Assembly: GCA_007117455.1 (NCBI GenBank)
Contig: SKGM01000048.1
Coordinates: forward strand, 1-33,405
Length of the DNA: 33,405 nt
From: Candidatus Methanomethylophilaceae archaeon
GTDB lineage: Archaea; Thermoplasmatota; Thermoplasmata; Methanomassiliicoccales; Methanomethylophilaceae
Reading direction: 5' to 3'
The position numbers and the translations under genes were made by a program. Below are positions 1 through 8,219 of the stretch, piece after piece; position 1 is the stretch's first letter; every line of letters starts with the position of its first letter. The notes below the pieces were generated by a model. That model was not told the origin of the DNA, did not search any database, and saw only the letters and a list, made by a program, of their open reading frames with translations.

Positions 1-225
1 CAGGACGTATCCACCGTCATGGGATCGGTTGACACCAAGCTGATGATCAACCCGAACCCGAAGGCTGTTTACGAGCAGAGCAAGGAGCAGCTCCTTGCCG
101 GCCGTGACGCCAAGAAGGGATACATCCTCGGTAACTCCTGTGAGACACCGCCGTACACCATACCGGGCAACCTGCTCGCTATGACCCGTGCGGCGAGGGA
201 CTTCGGCACATACGGAACATGGTGA
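1..225 (+). CDS. C-terminal fragment of a uroporphyrinogen-decarboxylase/MtaA-family (corrinoid methyltransferase-like) protein, truncated at left edge
   Basis: Open frame from base 1 (QDVSTVMGSVDTK...) to TGA at 223-225. C-terminus ILGNSCETPPYTIPGNLLAMTRAARDFGTYGTW resembles the conserved GCE-PP-TP-EN-AM-A-R-YG tail of the UroD/MtaA superfamily. Confidence 0.6.
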   Translation, partial: QDVSTVMGSVDTKLMINPNPKAVYEQSKEQLLAGRDAKKGYILGNSCETPPYTIPGNLLAMTRAARDFGTYGTW

Positions 226-232
226 GGTGATT

Positions 233-685
233 ATGATGGAGTACGTATTCTCTGACGCAGTGAAGGAGGTCCTCGGCAAGAGGGGCCTCAAGGAAGATGA
301 CATAAAGGCTGTCATCGACTATGCGGAGGGCTCCAACGACAAGATCACCGATGGCGCAAAGAACATCGCCAAGAAGGAGATCGGAGACCTCACCGTATAT
401 GCCGTCTATGCCGTTGATGGTGGAAATGCCGTCGTCGAGTCTGGTTACGCCCACAAGATGAAGGTCCTGGACATCGTTCTGGACTCTTCAGACGCTGAGG
501 GTTGGACCTACGCGAAGAACGGTGCCCAGGTCAGGAAGGGACACGCCAACCTGACTTACATGGGAGCCACCAGATCCGGTCCTGCACTGGTCGAGCCCAC
601 CTCGGGCGAGGCCTGGTTCGAGGAGTACCTGGCCGCCAGCGCACTGGCTGCCGCCGAGGGTCTCTTCGAGGCAAAGAGGGCATAA
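233..685 (+). CDS. Uncharacterized protein, apparently co-transcribed with the upstream UroD-family gene
   Basis: ORF 188..685; most plausible start is ATG 233, directly after GGTGAGGTG and 7 nt after the upstream stop. No family recognised. Confidence 0.7.
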   Translation: MMEYVFSDAVKEVLGKRGLKEDDIKAVIDYAEGSNDKITDGAKNIAKKEIGDLTVYAVYAVDGGNAVVESGYAHKMKVLDIVLDSSDAEGWTYAKNGAQVRKGHANLTYMGATRSGPALVEPTSGEAWFEEYLAASALAAAEGLFEAKRA

Positions 686-693
686 ATTCAAAC

Positions 694-720
694 GCCGCGC
701 AAGCGGCATCCTTATTTTTC
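694..720 (+). terminator. Hairpin plus T-rich tract (terminator-like)
   Basis: GCCGC-GCAA-GCGGC perfect 5-bp stem (694-707) followed by atccTTATTTTTCTCTTTT, just after the stop at 685. Confidence 0.5.
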
Positions 721-794
721 TCTTTTACTTACGAAGCCTGTTTTCCAAAGCATTATTACCGACCGTACCGATGCGGTGACGGATTGGTGCCAAG

Positions 795-2168
795 ATGTCC
801 AGAAAGATAGGTGAGACCGCGGCCTTGTGCCCAAAATGCCTCAAGACAATCCCCGCTGAGAAGATCGTCGAGGATGACATCGTATACATTGTGAAGACCT
901 GCGATGAACACGGTTCCTGGAAGGTGAGGATATGGGAGGGGGTGGATGAATACCTCCATCTCTACGATTTCGCCGCGGTTCAGAAGCCTCCGGAGAAATT
1001 CGTCATAGACGAGCTGAAAGACTGCCCTCAGGATTGCGGCCTATGCTCCGGCCACAAGCAGCATACCTGCCTAAATGTGGTGGAGGTCACCAACCTCTGC
1101 AACATGAACTGCCCGATATGCTTCGCCAGGGCGAACACCGATTACAAGTTCCATCCGGACATGGACCTGGTCCGCAAGATGCTGCAGACCGTGGTCGATT
1201 ATGTCCCAAGCCCCCGTTGTGTGCAGCTCAGTGGAGGGGAGCCGACGATACGTGACGACCTGCCGGATATAGTCCGGATGGCCAAGGATATGGGCATCGA
1301 GCATATCGAGGTCAACACCAACGGACTTCGCATAGCCAAGGACATCGATTACCTCCGGGCTCTGAAGGAGGCAGGGGTTGACACTTTCTACTTCCAGTTC
1401 GATGGCACCCGCGACGACATCTACCAACAGACACGTGGCAGGGATCTCTTCGAGATCAAGAAACAGGCATTGGCCAATTGCGCCGAGGTGGGAATGGGTG
1501 TCACGCTGGTAGCCACTGTCTCTCCCAACATAAACATCGACAACCTGGGAGAGATGATCGAGTTCGCTGCCAAGAACGTCCCGACCGTCAAGGGGATACA
1601 TTTCCAACCGATCTTCTATGTCGGAAGGTATCCTATCGACCCGTCGGATGAGGACCGGATCTCCCTCTCACAGTTGGCTAACGCCATAGAGGAGCAGACC
1701 CGCGGGATGCTCAAGGCCGACAATTTCATACCCACATCGTGCTCCAACGTGCACTGTGACATAAAATCCCTATCCGTGGTCCTTCCGGACGGCTCCCTCT
1801 TCCCCATGACCACCATGGCATTGGGTCCTCCGAGAGACACCGAGAACATCGCGGAGAAGACCCGGACTGAGGTTTCCCAGTTCTGGCGTTTCATAGAGGA
1901 GACCATGGACGGCCCCTCTGAGAGTGATGACAATTCCTGGAAGGCCTTCGTGGACCGCGCCAAGACCCATTATCTGACCGTGTCCTCCATGGCGTTCCAG
2001 GATGTATGGACCGGGGAGACCGAGAGATGGGAGCGATGCTGCATCCACATGGTCACCCCTGACGGAAGGCTGGTGCCATTCTGCCTGTTCAATGTGAACA
2101 ACAAGGATGGCGAGACCCTTTATCGCCATCAGGTGTTCAGACCATACGCTGAGAAGATAAAGGAATGA
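795..2168 (+). CDS. tes: Radical SAM protein, tetraether lipid synthase (Tes)/MJ0619 family
   Basis: 457 aa. CNMNCPIC (CX3CX2C radical SAM motif), N-terminal LCPKC, and DCPQDCGLCSGHKQHTC cysteine cluster typical of the MJ0619/Tes family. Confidence 0.7.
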   Translation: MSRKIGETAALCPKCLKTIPAEKIVEDDIVYIVKTCDEHGSWKVRIWEGVDEYLHLYDFAAVQKPPEKFVIDELKDCPQDCGLCSGHKQHTCLNVVEVTNLCNMNCPICFARANTDYKFHPDMDLVRKMLQTVVDYVPSPRCVQLSGGEPTIRDDLPDIVRMAKDMGIEHIEVNTNGLRIAKDIDYLRALKEAGVDTFYFQFDGTRDDIYQQTRGRDLFEIKKQALANCAEVGMGVTLVATVSPNINIDNLGEMIEFAAKNVPTVKGIHFQPIFYVGRYPIDPSDEDRISLSQLANAIEEQTRGMLKADNFIPTSCSNVHCDIKSLSVVLPDGSLFPMTTMALGPPRDTENIAEKTRTEVSQFWRFIEETMDGPSESDDNSWKAFVDRAKTHYLTVSSMAFQDVWTGETERWERCCIHMVTPDGRLVPFCLFNVNNKDGETLYRHQVFRPYAEKIKE

Positions 2169-2170
2169 AC

Positions 2171-2193
2171 GGGCCACAGGCCCATTTTTTTTT
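2171..2193 (+). terminator. Hairpin followed by 9-T run
   Basis: GGGCC-ACA-GGCCC then ATTTTTTTTT, immediately after the tes stop and before the convergent zinc-ribbon gene. Confidence 0.6.
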
Positions 2194-2205
2194 ATTAAAA
2201 ATGAA

Positions 2206-2511
2206 TCAGCGGCGGTTATTATAGCCAAAGCTGTTGTAATGCTTTTTGACCACGCCGCCCATGTAGCCCGACAGGAACTTCTCCTTCTCCTTGGTATTGA
2301 CAACGAAACCGAGGATGGGGAACTCCTTGTCACAGTGGACACAGCGGACGTTCTTGCAGTTCTGGTTCACCTTGGGGCAACCCCTGCAGGCTATGGCCCG
2401 GGACTGGAACATGCTGAACTCCTTCCCACAGTTGGGACACGTAAAACGATGCGTTGACGACAGCATCTGCGGCGATACGCCTGCTCTGGCCATTTCCGGC
2501 GTTAGTACCAT
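2206..2511 (-). CDS. Zinc-ribbon protein
   Basis: 101 aa with CPNCGKEF, CRGCP and CVHCDKEF cysteine pairs. Confidence 0.65.
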   Translation of the reverse strand: MVLTPEMARAGVSPQMLSSTHRFTCPNCGKEFSMFQSRAIACRGCPKVNQNCKNVRCVHCDKEFPILGFVVNTKEKEKFLSGYMGGVVKKHYNSFGYNNRR

Positions 2512-2585
2512 TTCTTAATCACTCCGCACTATGGTTCCAAGCTAAGGTATTCCCCCTATTTACATTTCACGATTTCACCATAGTG

Positions 2586-3353
2586 CTAATCCAGTTCTTC
2601 CTGTGTCGGTAGGAAGGAGGGTGGGAATATGGGAGACCATCTGGTGAAAGGCCGGAAGGGATAAGGAGCTAGGCCACGGCTAGCTTTCAGCCCCCTCATG
2701 ACCTTAGGTAGCAGATCAGCAGGCAACACCATGACCATCTCATCATCCCCCACCAGACCATAGAGGCGGTCACCCATACAGGGGATGTCCAGTGAAACCT
2801 CCTTCTTACAATAGGCACGGGAAATGGATGCGCAGACCGAAGCCTGACCAGTGACCGGTGTACATATGGCTCCGCCGCCTTCATAATTCAGGCCGATGAT
2901 GAGTCTCAGCATCTGTCCGGGAGTACCGTAAATCACGATGACATCCGGTTCTTTATCGGATTGTGTGAGGGGGCATATCTCCACCGCCCCATGGCACTTA
3001 CCCTCGTCTCCCATCATGCCCATCCGGGAGTGCATTTCAGCGCCTGATTCCAGATCCTCAACGAACCCGAGGTAGAGTAACCCATTACTTAGGCGTTCAG
3101 GGGTCTCGATCAGACCCAGAGCGGCGGCCCCCCATACACAACGCATGGTGTCAGCGGTTGATGCTACAACCCCATCCAGACCATCGAAACGGGCCCTCAG
3201 TATCATCTGACAAACCGCCGAGTCCCGCATGACCCTACCACGGAAAGAGCTTAACTCGGATGCCTTCTCAATGAACCTGACCGCGACCGGCTCACCCCGT
3301 AGCCTGACATCATTCTGAAGGTCCTTGGAGGCCTGTGACCAATCGAAGTTCAC
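2586..3353 (-). CDS. DUF169 family protein
   Basis: 255 aa; overall pattern (EPVAVRF..., CQMI, CVWGAAALGL, EGGGAICTP, ISRAYCKKEVSLDIPCMGDR) matches the DUF169 family. Confidence 0.7.
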   Translation of the reverse strand: MNFDWSQASKDLQNDVRLRGEPVAVRFIEKASELSSFRGRVMRDSAVCQMILRARFDGLDGVVASTADTMRCVWGAAALGLIETPERLSNGLLYLGFVEDLESGAEMHSRMGMMGDEGKCHGAVEICPLTQSDKEPDVIVIYGTPGQMLRLIIGLNYEGGGAICTPVTGQASVCASISRAYCKKEVSLDIPCMGDRLYGLVGDDEMVMVLPADLLPKVMRGLKASRGLAPYPFRPFTRWSPIFPPSFLPTQEELD

Positions 3354-3437
3354 ATTGAGGTATCTTCTCTGGTTGTTATTTATTTTTTCTTTCTATTATT
3401 CAATACTATTATCTATACCGCTCAGGTTTTCCTCTAC

Positions 3438-4901
3438 ATGAGCGCTTGGGATACCGTAAAAACGAGGGTTAAGATAGCCGTGGTCCGCCGGAAACTTCTG
3501 TCGACCCGTATACCGGAGGACTGTGAACACCCCCTCGAAGAATGGATGGCGCTCAAGGCAAAGGAGACCTTCAGGAAGAGCCCCGATCTCAGGGAGGCCA
3601 TCGGCGCCAGGAAATTGGACGAGGTGGGACCTTTTGAGTTCCGGGAGTATCAGCTCCACAGGGTCAGGGAGCAGATGCGTTATACCGAGGCCAACTCGAT
3701 TTTCTACAAGGACCGTTACCGCAAGGCCGGTGTGGCCCCAGAGGACATAAAGGCCTATGAGGACCTCACCAAGATACCCCTCACCACCCCGGATGAGATG
3801 GCGGTTGACCCGATGCACTTCCTCTGCGTCTCCATGACCAAGACCGAGAGGGCATTCAGCACCACTGGCACATCCGGTGTGCGGAAGAGGGTTTTCTACA
3901 CCCGTGAGGACCTTCTATCGAAGATCGACATCATCTCTTCCGCACTCATGAACGTCGGGATGCAGAAGGGAGAGGTCCTGCACATAATGTTCCCGACTGT
4001 GGGTGCCTGGGACCCAAGTCTCATGATGGCCGGTGCATGCATGGTGGCCGGTTATGGATCATCAAGCTCCGCCAGTGTGGACATCGAAGAGCAGATGAAG
4101 ACCATTAGGGAGAACAACTCCGCTTACATTATCGGTCTTCCATCATTCATATACCGAGTCACTGTCCTGGCCGGGGAGAAGGTCGACCTACGCCAATTGG
4201 GGATAAAGAAGGTCATCTGCGCCGCAGAGCCACTCTCAGAGGCTATGAGGAACACCCTCCAGGAGGCCTGGGGGTGCCCAGTACTCGATGTCTGGGGCAT
4301 GACGGAGTTCGGTCTGGCATGTGCGATAGAGTGCGATGAGCGGAACGGGCTCCACACCGATGAGGCCAACCTTCTCTTCGAGGTCATCGACCCTGAGACC
4401 GGTGAGCACATGCCCGACGGCGAGAGAGGCGAGCTCATAGTGACCAGTCTGAACGCAGAGGCCACTCCCATAATGAGGTACAGCACCCGCGACCTCAGTT
4501 CTCTCTATCCCCCCCACTGCGATTGCGGTACAAGATTCAACCACCGGATCGGAAAGCCGGGAGGCAGGTTGGACCTGATGACCAAGATAGGTCTGGGTCA
4601 GAAGGTCTATCCCTTACTTTTTGATGAGGCTCTCCTTCGGTTCCCGGAGGTCGTAAGCTATCAGGTTTTGATCGACCGTGATGATTACAAGGACACGCTG
4701 ACCTTCTGTGTCGAGGCCAATGAAGGGGACGGAGTCCTGGAAGAGAAGATATTGGACGCCGTGCTATCCATATCCGAGGTGGAGGATGGGATGAAGGAGG
4801 AGCTGTTGCAGACTCCGAAGGTCAGGTTCCGGGAGCCAGGCAGCAAGGATTATGTTTCCAAGGCCAAGGTGATCGTTGACCGCCGCCAGAACTATGACTG
4901 A
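3438..4901 (+). CDS. Phenylacetate-CoA ligase (PaaK)-like AMP-binding adenylate-forming enzyme
   Basis: 487 aa with AFSTTGTSGVRKRVFYT phosphate-binding loop, WGMTEFG and GELIVTSL...MRYSTRD motifs. Confidence 0.85.
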   Translation: MSAWDTVKTRVKIAVVRRKLLSTRIPEDCEHPLEEWMALKAKETFRKSPDLREAIGARKLDEVGPFEFREYQLHRVREQMRYTEANSIFYKDRYRKAGVAPEDIKAYEDLTKIPLTTPDEMAVDPMHFLCVSMTKTERAFSTTGTSGVRKRVFYTREDLLSKIDIISSALMNVGMQKGEVLHIMFPTVGAWDPSLMMAGACMVAGYGSSSSASVDIEEQMKTIRENNSAYIIGLPSFIYRVTVLAGEKVDLRQLGIKKVICAAEPLSEAMRNTLQEAWGCPVLDVWGMTEFGLACAIECDERNGLHTDEANLLFEVIDPETGEHMPDGERGELIVTSLNAEATPIMRYSTRDLSSLYPPHCDCGTRFNHRIGKPGGRLDLMTKIGLGQKVYPLLFDEALLRFPEVVSYQVLIDRDDYKDTLTFCVEANEGDGVLEEKILDAVLSISEVEDGMKEELLQTPKVRFREPGSKDYVSKAKVIVDRRQNYD

Positions 4902-4910
4902 GGACTCTGA

Positions 4911-5513
4911 ATGATCCGAGCCGGCGTCCTGTCATTGCAGGGTGCTGTTCCTGAGCACCTCCGGGCATTGACCCGGGCGATGGAGGCCGAAGGTCTGGAA
5001 GGCGAGTCCGTAACCGTGAGGGAATCCAAAGATCTGGAGGCCATTGACTGCCTGGTCATCCCTGGAGGCGAGAGCACCACGATAGGGAAACTACTCCATA
5101 GGTTCAACATGCACGAACCCATCAGAAGGAGGGCGGCGGAGGGCATGCCCATCCTGGGCACTTGTGCAGGGTGCATTCTTCTGGCAAAAAGCGGTGATGG
5201 GACATTGGAGAAGGCGGGTATCGAACTCCTTGGCCTGATGGACATGAGTGTGAGCCGGAACAGCTACGGTAGGCAGAAAGAGTCATTCGAGGTACCATTG
5301 GAGATAGATGGCCTGGTTGAGGATTTCCCTGCCATATTCATACGTGGGCCTGAAATAACTGAGACCTGGGGCGGATGCATCCCACTGGCGAAGCTGGATG
5401 ACACCGCTGTGATGGTCCGCCAAGGTAACCTGATGGCCCTTACCTTCCACCCCGAGCTTTCCGATGATGTCAGGATACACCGTATGTTGCTGTCCCTGGT
5501 GACTAGGACTTGA
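4911..5513 (+). CDS. pdxT: Pyridoxal 5'-phosphate synthase glutaminase subunit PdxT
   Basis: 200 aa; GVLSLQGAVPEHLRAL, CLVIPGGESTTIGKLL, GTCAGCILLAK, FIRGPEI, ALTFHPEL. Confidence 0.93.
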   Translation: MIRAGVLSLQGAVPEHLRALTRAMEAEGLEGESVTVRESKDLEAIDCLVIPGGESTTIGKLLHRFNMHEPIRRRAAEGMPILGTCAGCILLAKSGDGTLEKAGIELLGLMDMSVSRNSYGRQKESFEVPLEIDGLVEDFPAIFIRGPEITETWGGCIPLAKLDDTAVMVRQGNLMALTFHPELSDDVRIHRMLLSLVTRT

Positions 5514-6237
5514 CGGAGGTTATGACCGCCTCCAGTTCCTGGAGGTAACCGTCCACTTCTACCAGGGTCCCGGTCACAACAGCATTGGCACCGGCGTCCT
5601 TGGCCGCCTTGGCAGCTTCTGCGGATCGTATACCACCGCCGACGATGAGAGGGATTGAAGTCAATCCCTTCACCGCACCGACCATCTCAGAGGGTACGGG
5701 CATGTCAGCACCGCTACCAGCCTCCAGATACACCAGGTCCATGCCGAGGTACTCTGCTGCAAGGGCATAGCCCACGGCGCTCATCGGGTCATCCCTGCGA
5801 ATGAGATCGGCTTTACCGACCTCACCAACCTTCATGCCAGGCTCCACGATTATATAGCCCATCGATATGGGCTCGATACCGAGTTTCTTCACTATCGGTG
5901 CGGCCATCGCCTGTTCCCTGATGACCATGCGCACATCCCTGCTGTTGAGCATACTCATGAAATATAGGGCATCACAGTTCGCTGACAGGGCATGTGCACC
6001 TGAAGGGAAGTATATGACCGGTATGCTGACCGACCCCTTGATGGCCACGGCGGTTTCGTCGAGGTTCTTCTGGGTGATGTCGGTTGAACCCCCAATCATG
6101 ATCGCATCCGTCCCCAACGCCTCGGCATCAGCGGCTATGGCGGCCGCCCTCTCAGGCGCCTGTTTGTCCGGATCTATGAGGGTCATATGGATGGTTCCAG
6201 CGGCCATCTTCTCTAACAGGTAATCCTTGACTTTCAT
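5503..6237 (-). CDS. Geranylgeranylglyceryl phosphate synthase (PcrB/GGGPS family)
   Basis: 244 aa; HMTLIDPDKQ, DAIMIGGSTDIT, YFPSGAHALSANCDALYFMSMLNSRD, YLEAGSGA, PLIVGGGIRS. Confidence 0.93.
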   Translation of the reverse strand: MKVKDYLLEKMAAGTIHMTLIDPDKQAPERAAAIAADAEALGTDAIMIGGSTDITQKNLDETAVAIKGSVSIPVIYFPSGAHALSANCDALYFMSMLNSRDVRMVIREQAMAAPIVKKLGIEPISMGYIIVEPGMKVGEVGKADLIRRDDPMSAVGYALAAEYLGMDLVYLEAGSGADMPVPSEMVGAVKGLTSIPLIVGGGIRSAEAAKAAKDAGANAVVTGTLVEVDGYLQELEAVITSVKS

Positions 6238-7049
6238 CCCAATCCTCCCAATATGAACGCGACGAGCGCTACCATCATCCCATATTTAGCTATCCTTTGA
6301 CCCTTATGAGGGTCCTGGAAAAGAATCAGGGCACAATATATAAACATTGCATCGGCGACCAGGACCACCGCCAGGTACATCTCGTTGAATATTCCCATCA
6401 ACACCGGCTGCATACTGAGCGCCACCCCTGCCAGGTAGCACGTTGCAGCTACAATGCCGGCATTCTTGACTCCTATCCTCTTGGGCAAGGTCTCTCGGTC
6501 GAAATCACCGGCCATGTCCTCGATGTCCTTGGTGATCTCCCTGCCCACGGTGACCAGTCCTGCCATGCCGGCTATAGCTATGGTGTTCATCACACCATCA
6601 ACGACCACGCCTCCCAATATGAACAACATGCCTGTGAGGACTGCGATGATCAGGTTCCCAATCATCCCCGTCCTCTTGAAGCGGAATTCATATGCCATCA
6701 TCAGGAATATGGCTAGAATGACCACCGCTGCAGCCTCTAAGCTGAGGAGTGAGGAAACCAGGATAGAAACGGCGAACGCTGCTGCAGCGACCATCAGGGC
6801 CGTCTCGGGCGCCATCCTGCCTGAGGGTATCGGACGCTTGGGATGAGCCACCCTATCCACATCACGGTCGATGTAGTCATTGAGGGAGTTACCGCCGGCT
6901 ATGAAACTCAGAACAACGAATGAGGCGACCGCCAGGTCCTGCCAGTAATCCAACATATCTGACCCGGCGGCGATGAATGCCGCTACCATGAGGCCTATGA
7001 CTCCCATGAAGCAGTTGCCCAGACGGAACAATTGCAGGAACCTGTTCAC
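6234..7049 (-). CDS. Digeranylgeranylglyceryl phosphate synthase (UbiA prenyltransferase family)
   Basis: 271 aa, multi-TM; GNSLNDYIDRDVDRVAHPKRPIPSG and REITKDIEDMAGDFDRETLPKRIG. 4-nt overlap with GGGPS. Confidence 0.9.
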   Translation of the reverse strand: MNRFLQLFRLGNCFMGVIGLMVAAFIAAGSDMLDYWQDLAVASFVVLSFIAGGNSLNDYIDRDVDRVAHPKRPIPSGRMAPETALMVAAAAFAVSILVSSLLSLEAAAVVILAIFLMMAYEFRFKRTGMIGNLIIAVLTGMLFILGGVVVDGVMNTIAIAGMAGLVTVGREITKDIEDMAGDFDRETLPKRIGVKNAGIVAATCYLAGVALSMQPVLMGIFNEMYLAVVLVADAMFIYCALILFQDPHKGQRIAKYGMMVALVAFILGGLG

Positions 7050-7139
7050 CGCCCGTCATCCCCTTCCCTGACTATATCGTTTGTGCAGACCTCCGGTTGT
7101 TCCGCTAGTTTATTCATATGTTATCGTCTTCCGGGAGAC

Positions 7140-8216
7140 ATGCCCTCCGGTAAAGAGACCTTGGACATCCTCAGTCGGGAGATCGGACGCGATTTCCCCG
7201 TGAGAGAGGTCCGGGTCCTGCCTGAGGGTGTGGCCTTCATAGTTGCACCGAAGCCGTCTGGTTTAGAGGAGGACTTCGACAAACTACGGAATAACCTGAA
7301 GGCCATGGGTTTCATAGCCAGCATCAAGGAGGTACCGAGCGGACTCCAGATAGGGGTGGTGAAGATGCCTCAGATGAACACCAGGTCGGTGCGGGTGAAT
7401 AAGGTCATGTTGATTCTCACATTGATGACCACGGTGTTCTCCGGTTCCTTACTATGGGGCTCATACAACGGTGACCTGAGAATTCTGGAGATGGGGAACA
7501 TAATCGGTGGGGCAGTATATTTCGCACTCCCTCTTCTCCTGATACTGGGGGTACACGAACTATCCCATTTCTACATGGCAAAACGGCATGGGTTGAACGC
7601 ATCACTCCCGTTCTTCATACCTTCGATACCTCCGATCGGAACCTTCGGGGCCTTCATATCCATCAGGGAACCCCTTCCGACACGAAAGTCACTGTTGGAT
7701 GTCGGGGTATCGGGACCTATAGGCGGATTCATCGTAACCATCCCTGTACTGTTCCTTGGCTTCCATCTAACTGTTCAAGGAGCAGTTCCTGTGGACACAC
7801 AATCCGGTCCACTGATGTATCTGGGTGTGCCGTTGGCCATGCAGCTGGTGGAGATATTATTCCAATCAACGGATTCATTAATGATGCACCCCACCCTCTT
7901 CGCAGGATGGCTGGGTCTTTTCGTCACCGGAATAAACCTTCTACCCGCCGGACAGCTGGATGGCGGACACATAGCCAGGGCGGTGCTCGGGGACAGGACA
8001 AAGTGGTTGGGGATGGCCACGGTGGCAGTATTGCTGATACTCTCCTTGTCCTATGCGGGTTGGTTGATATTCGCGGTTCTGATCTATTTCCTCGGCATAT
8101 TCCACCCGCCCCCTCTCAACGATATCACGCCTCTTGATAATAGAAGGAAGGCGGTGGCTGGATTGGCATTGCTTCTGCTGTTGCTATGCTTCATGCCCTT
8201 ACCGATTCAGGCGTGA
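7140..8216 (+). CDS. Site-2 protease family (M50) membrane metalloprotease
   Basis: HELSHFYMAKRHG (HExxH) and LLPAGQLDGGHIARA (LDG) motifs; start trimmed from 7032 to ATG 7140 (MPSGKETLD). Confidence 0.88.
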   Translation: MPSGKETLDILSREIGRDFPVREVRVLPEGVAFIVAPKPSGLEEDFDKLRNNLKAMGFIASIKEVPSGLQIGVVKMPQMNTRSVRVNKVMLILTLMTTVFSGSLLWGSYNGDLRILEMGNIIGGAVYFALPLLLILGVHELSHFYMAKRHGLNASLPFFIPSIPPIGTFGAFISIREPLPTRKSLLDVGVSGPIGGFIVTIPVLFLGFHLTVQGAVPVDTQSGPLMYLGVPLAMQLVEILFQSTDSLMMHPTLFAGWLGLFVTGINLLPAGQLDGGHIARAVLGDRTKWLGMATVAVLLILSLSYAGWLIFAVLIYFLGIFHPPPLNDITPLDNRRKAVAGLALLLLLLCFMPLPIQA

Positions 8217-8219
8217 TGC

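Noticed and set aside
188-232. Upstream extension of the second gene to base 188
   Set aside because: Would overlap the preceding gene by 38 nt; ATG 233 has a well-placed ribosome-binding-like GGTGAGGTG.
1071-1607. 178-aa minus-strand ORF inside the tes-like gene
   Set aside because: Antisense shadow of a strongly supported radical SAM CDS.
1770-2342. 190-aa minus-strand ORF spanning the tes 3' end and zinc-ribbon gene
   Set aside because: Overlaps two better-supported genes and crosses a terminator-like hairpin; low-complexity Ser/Arg start.
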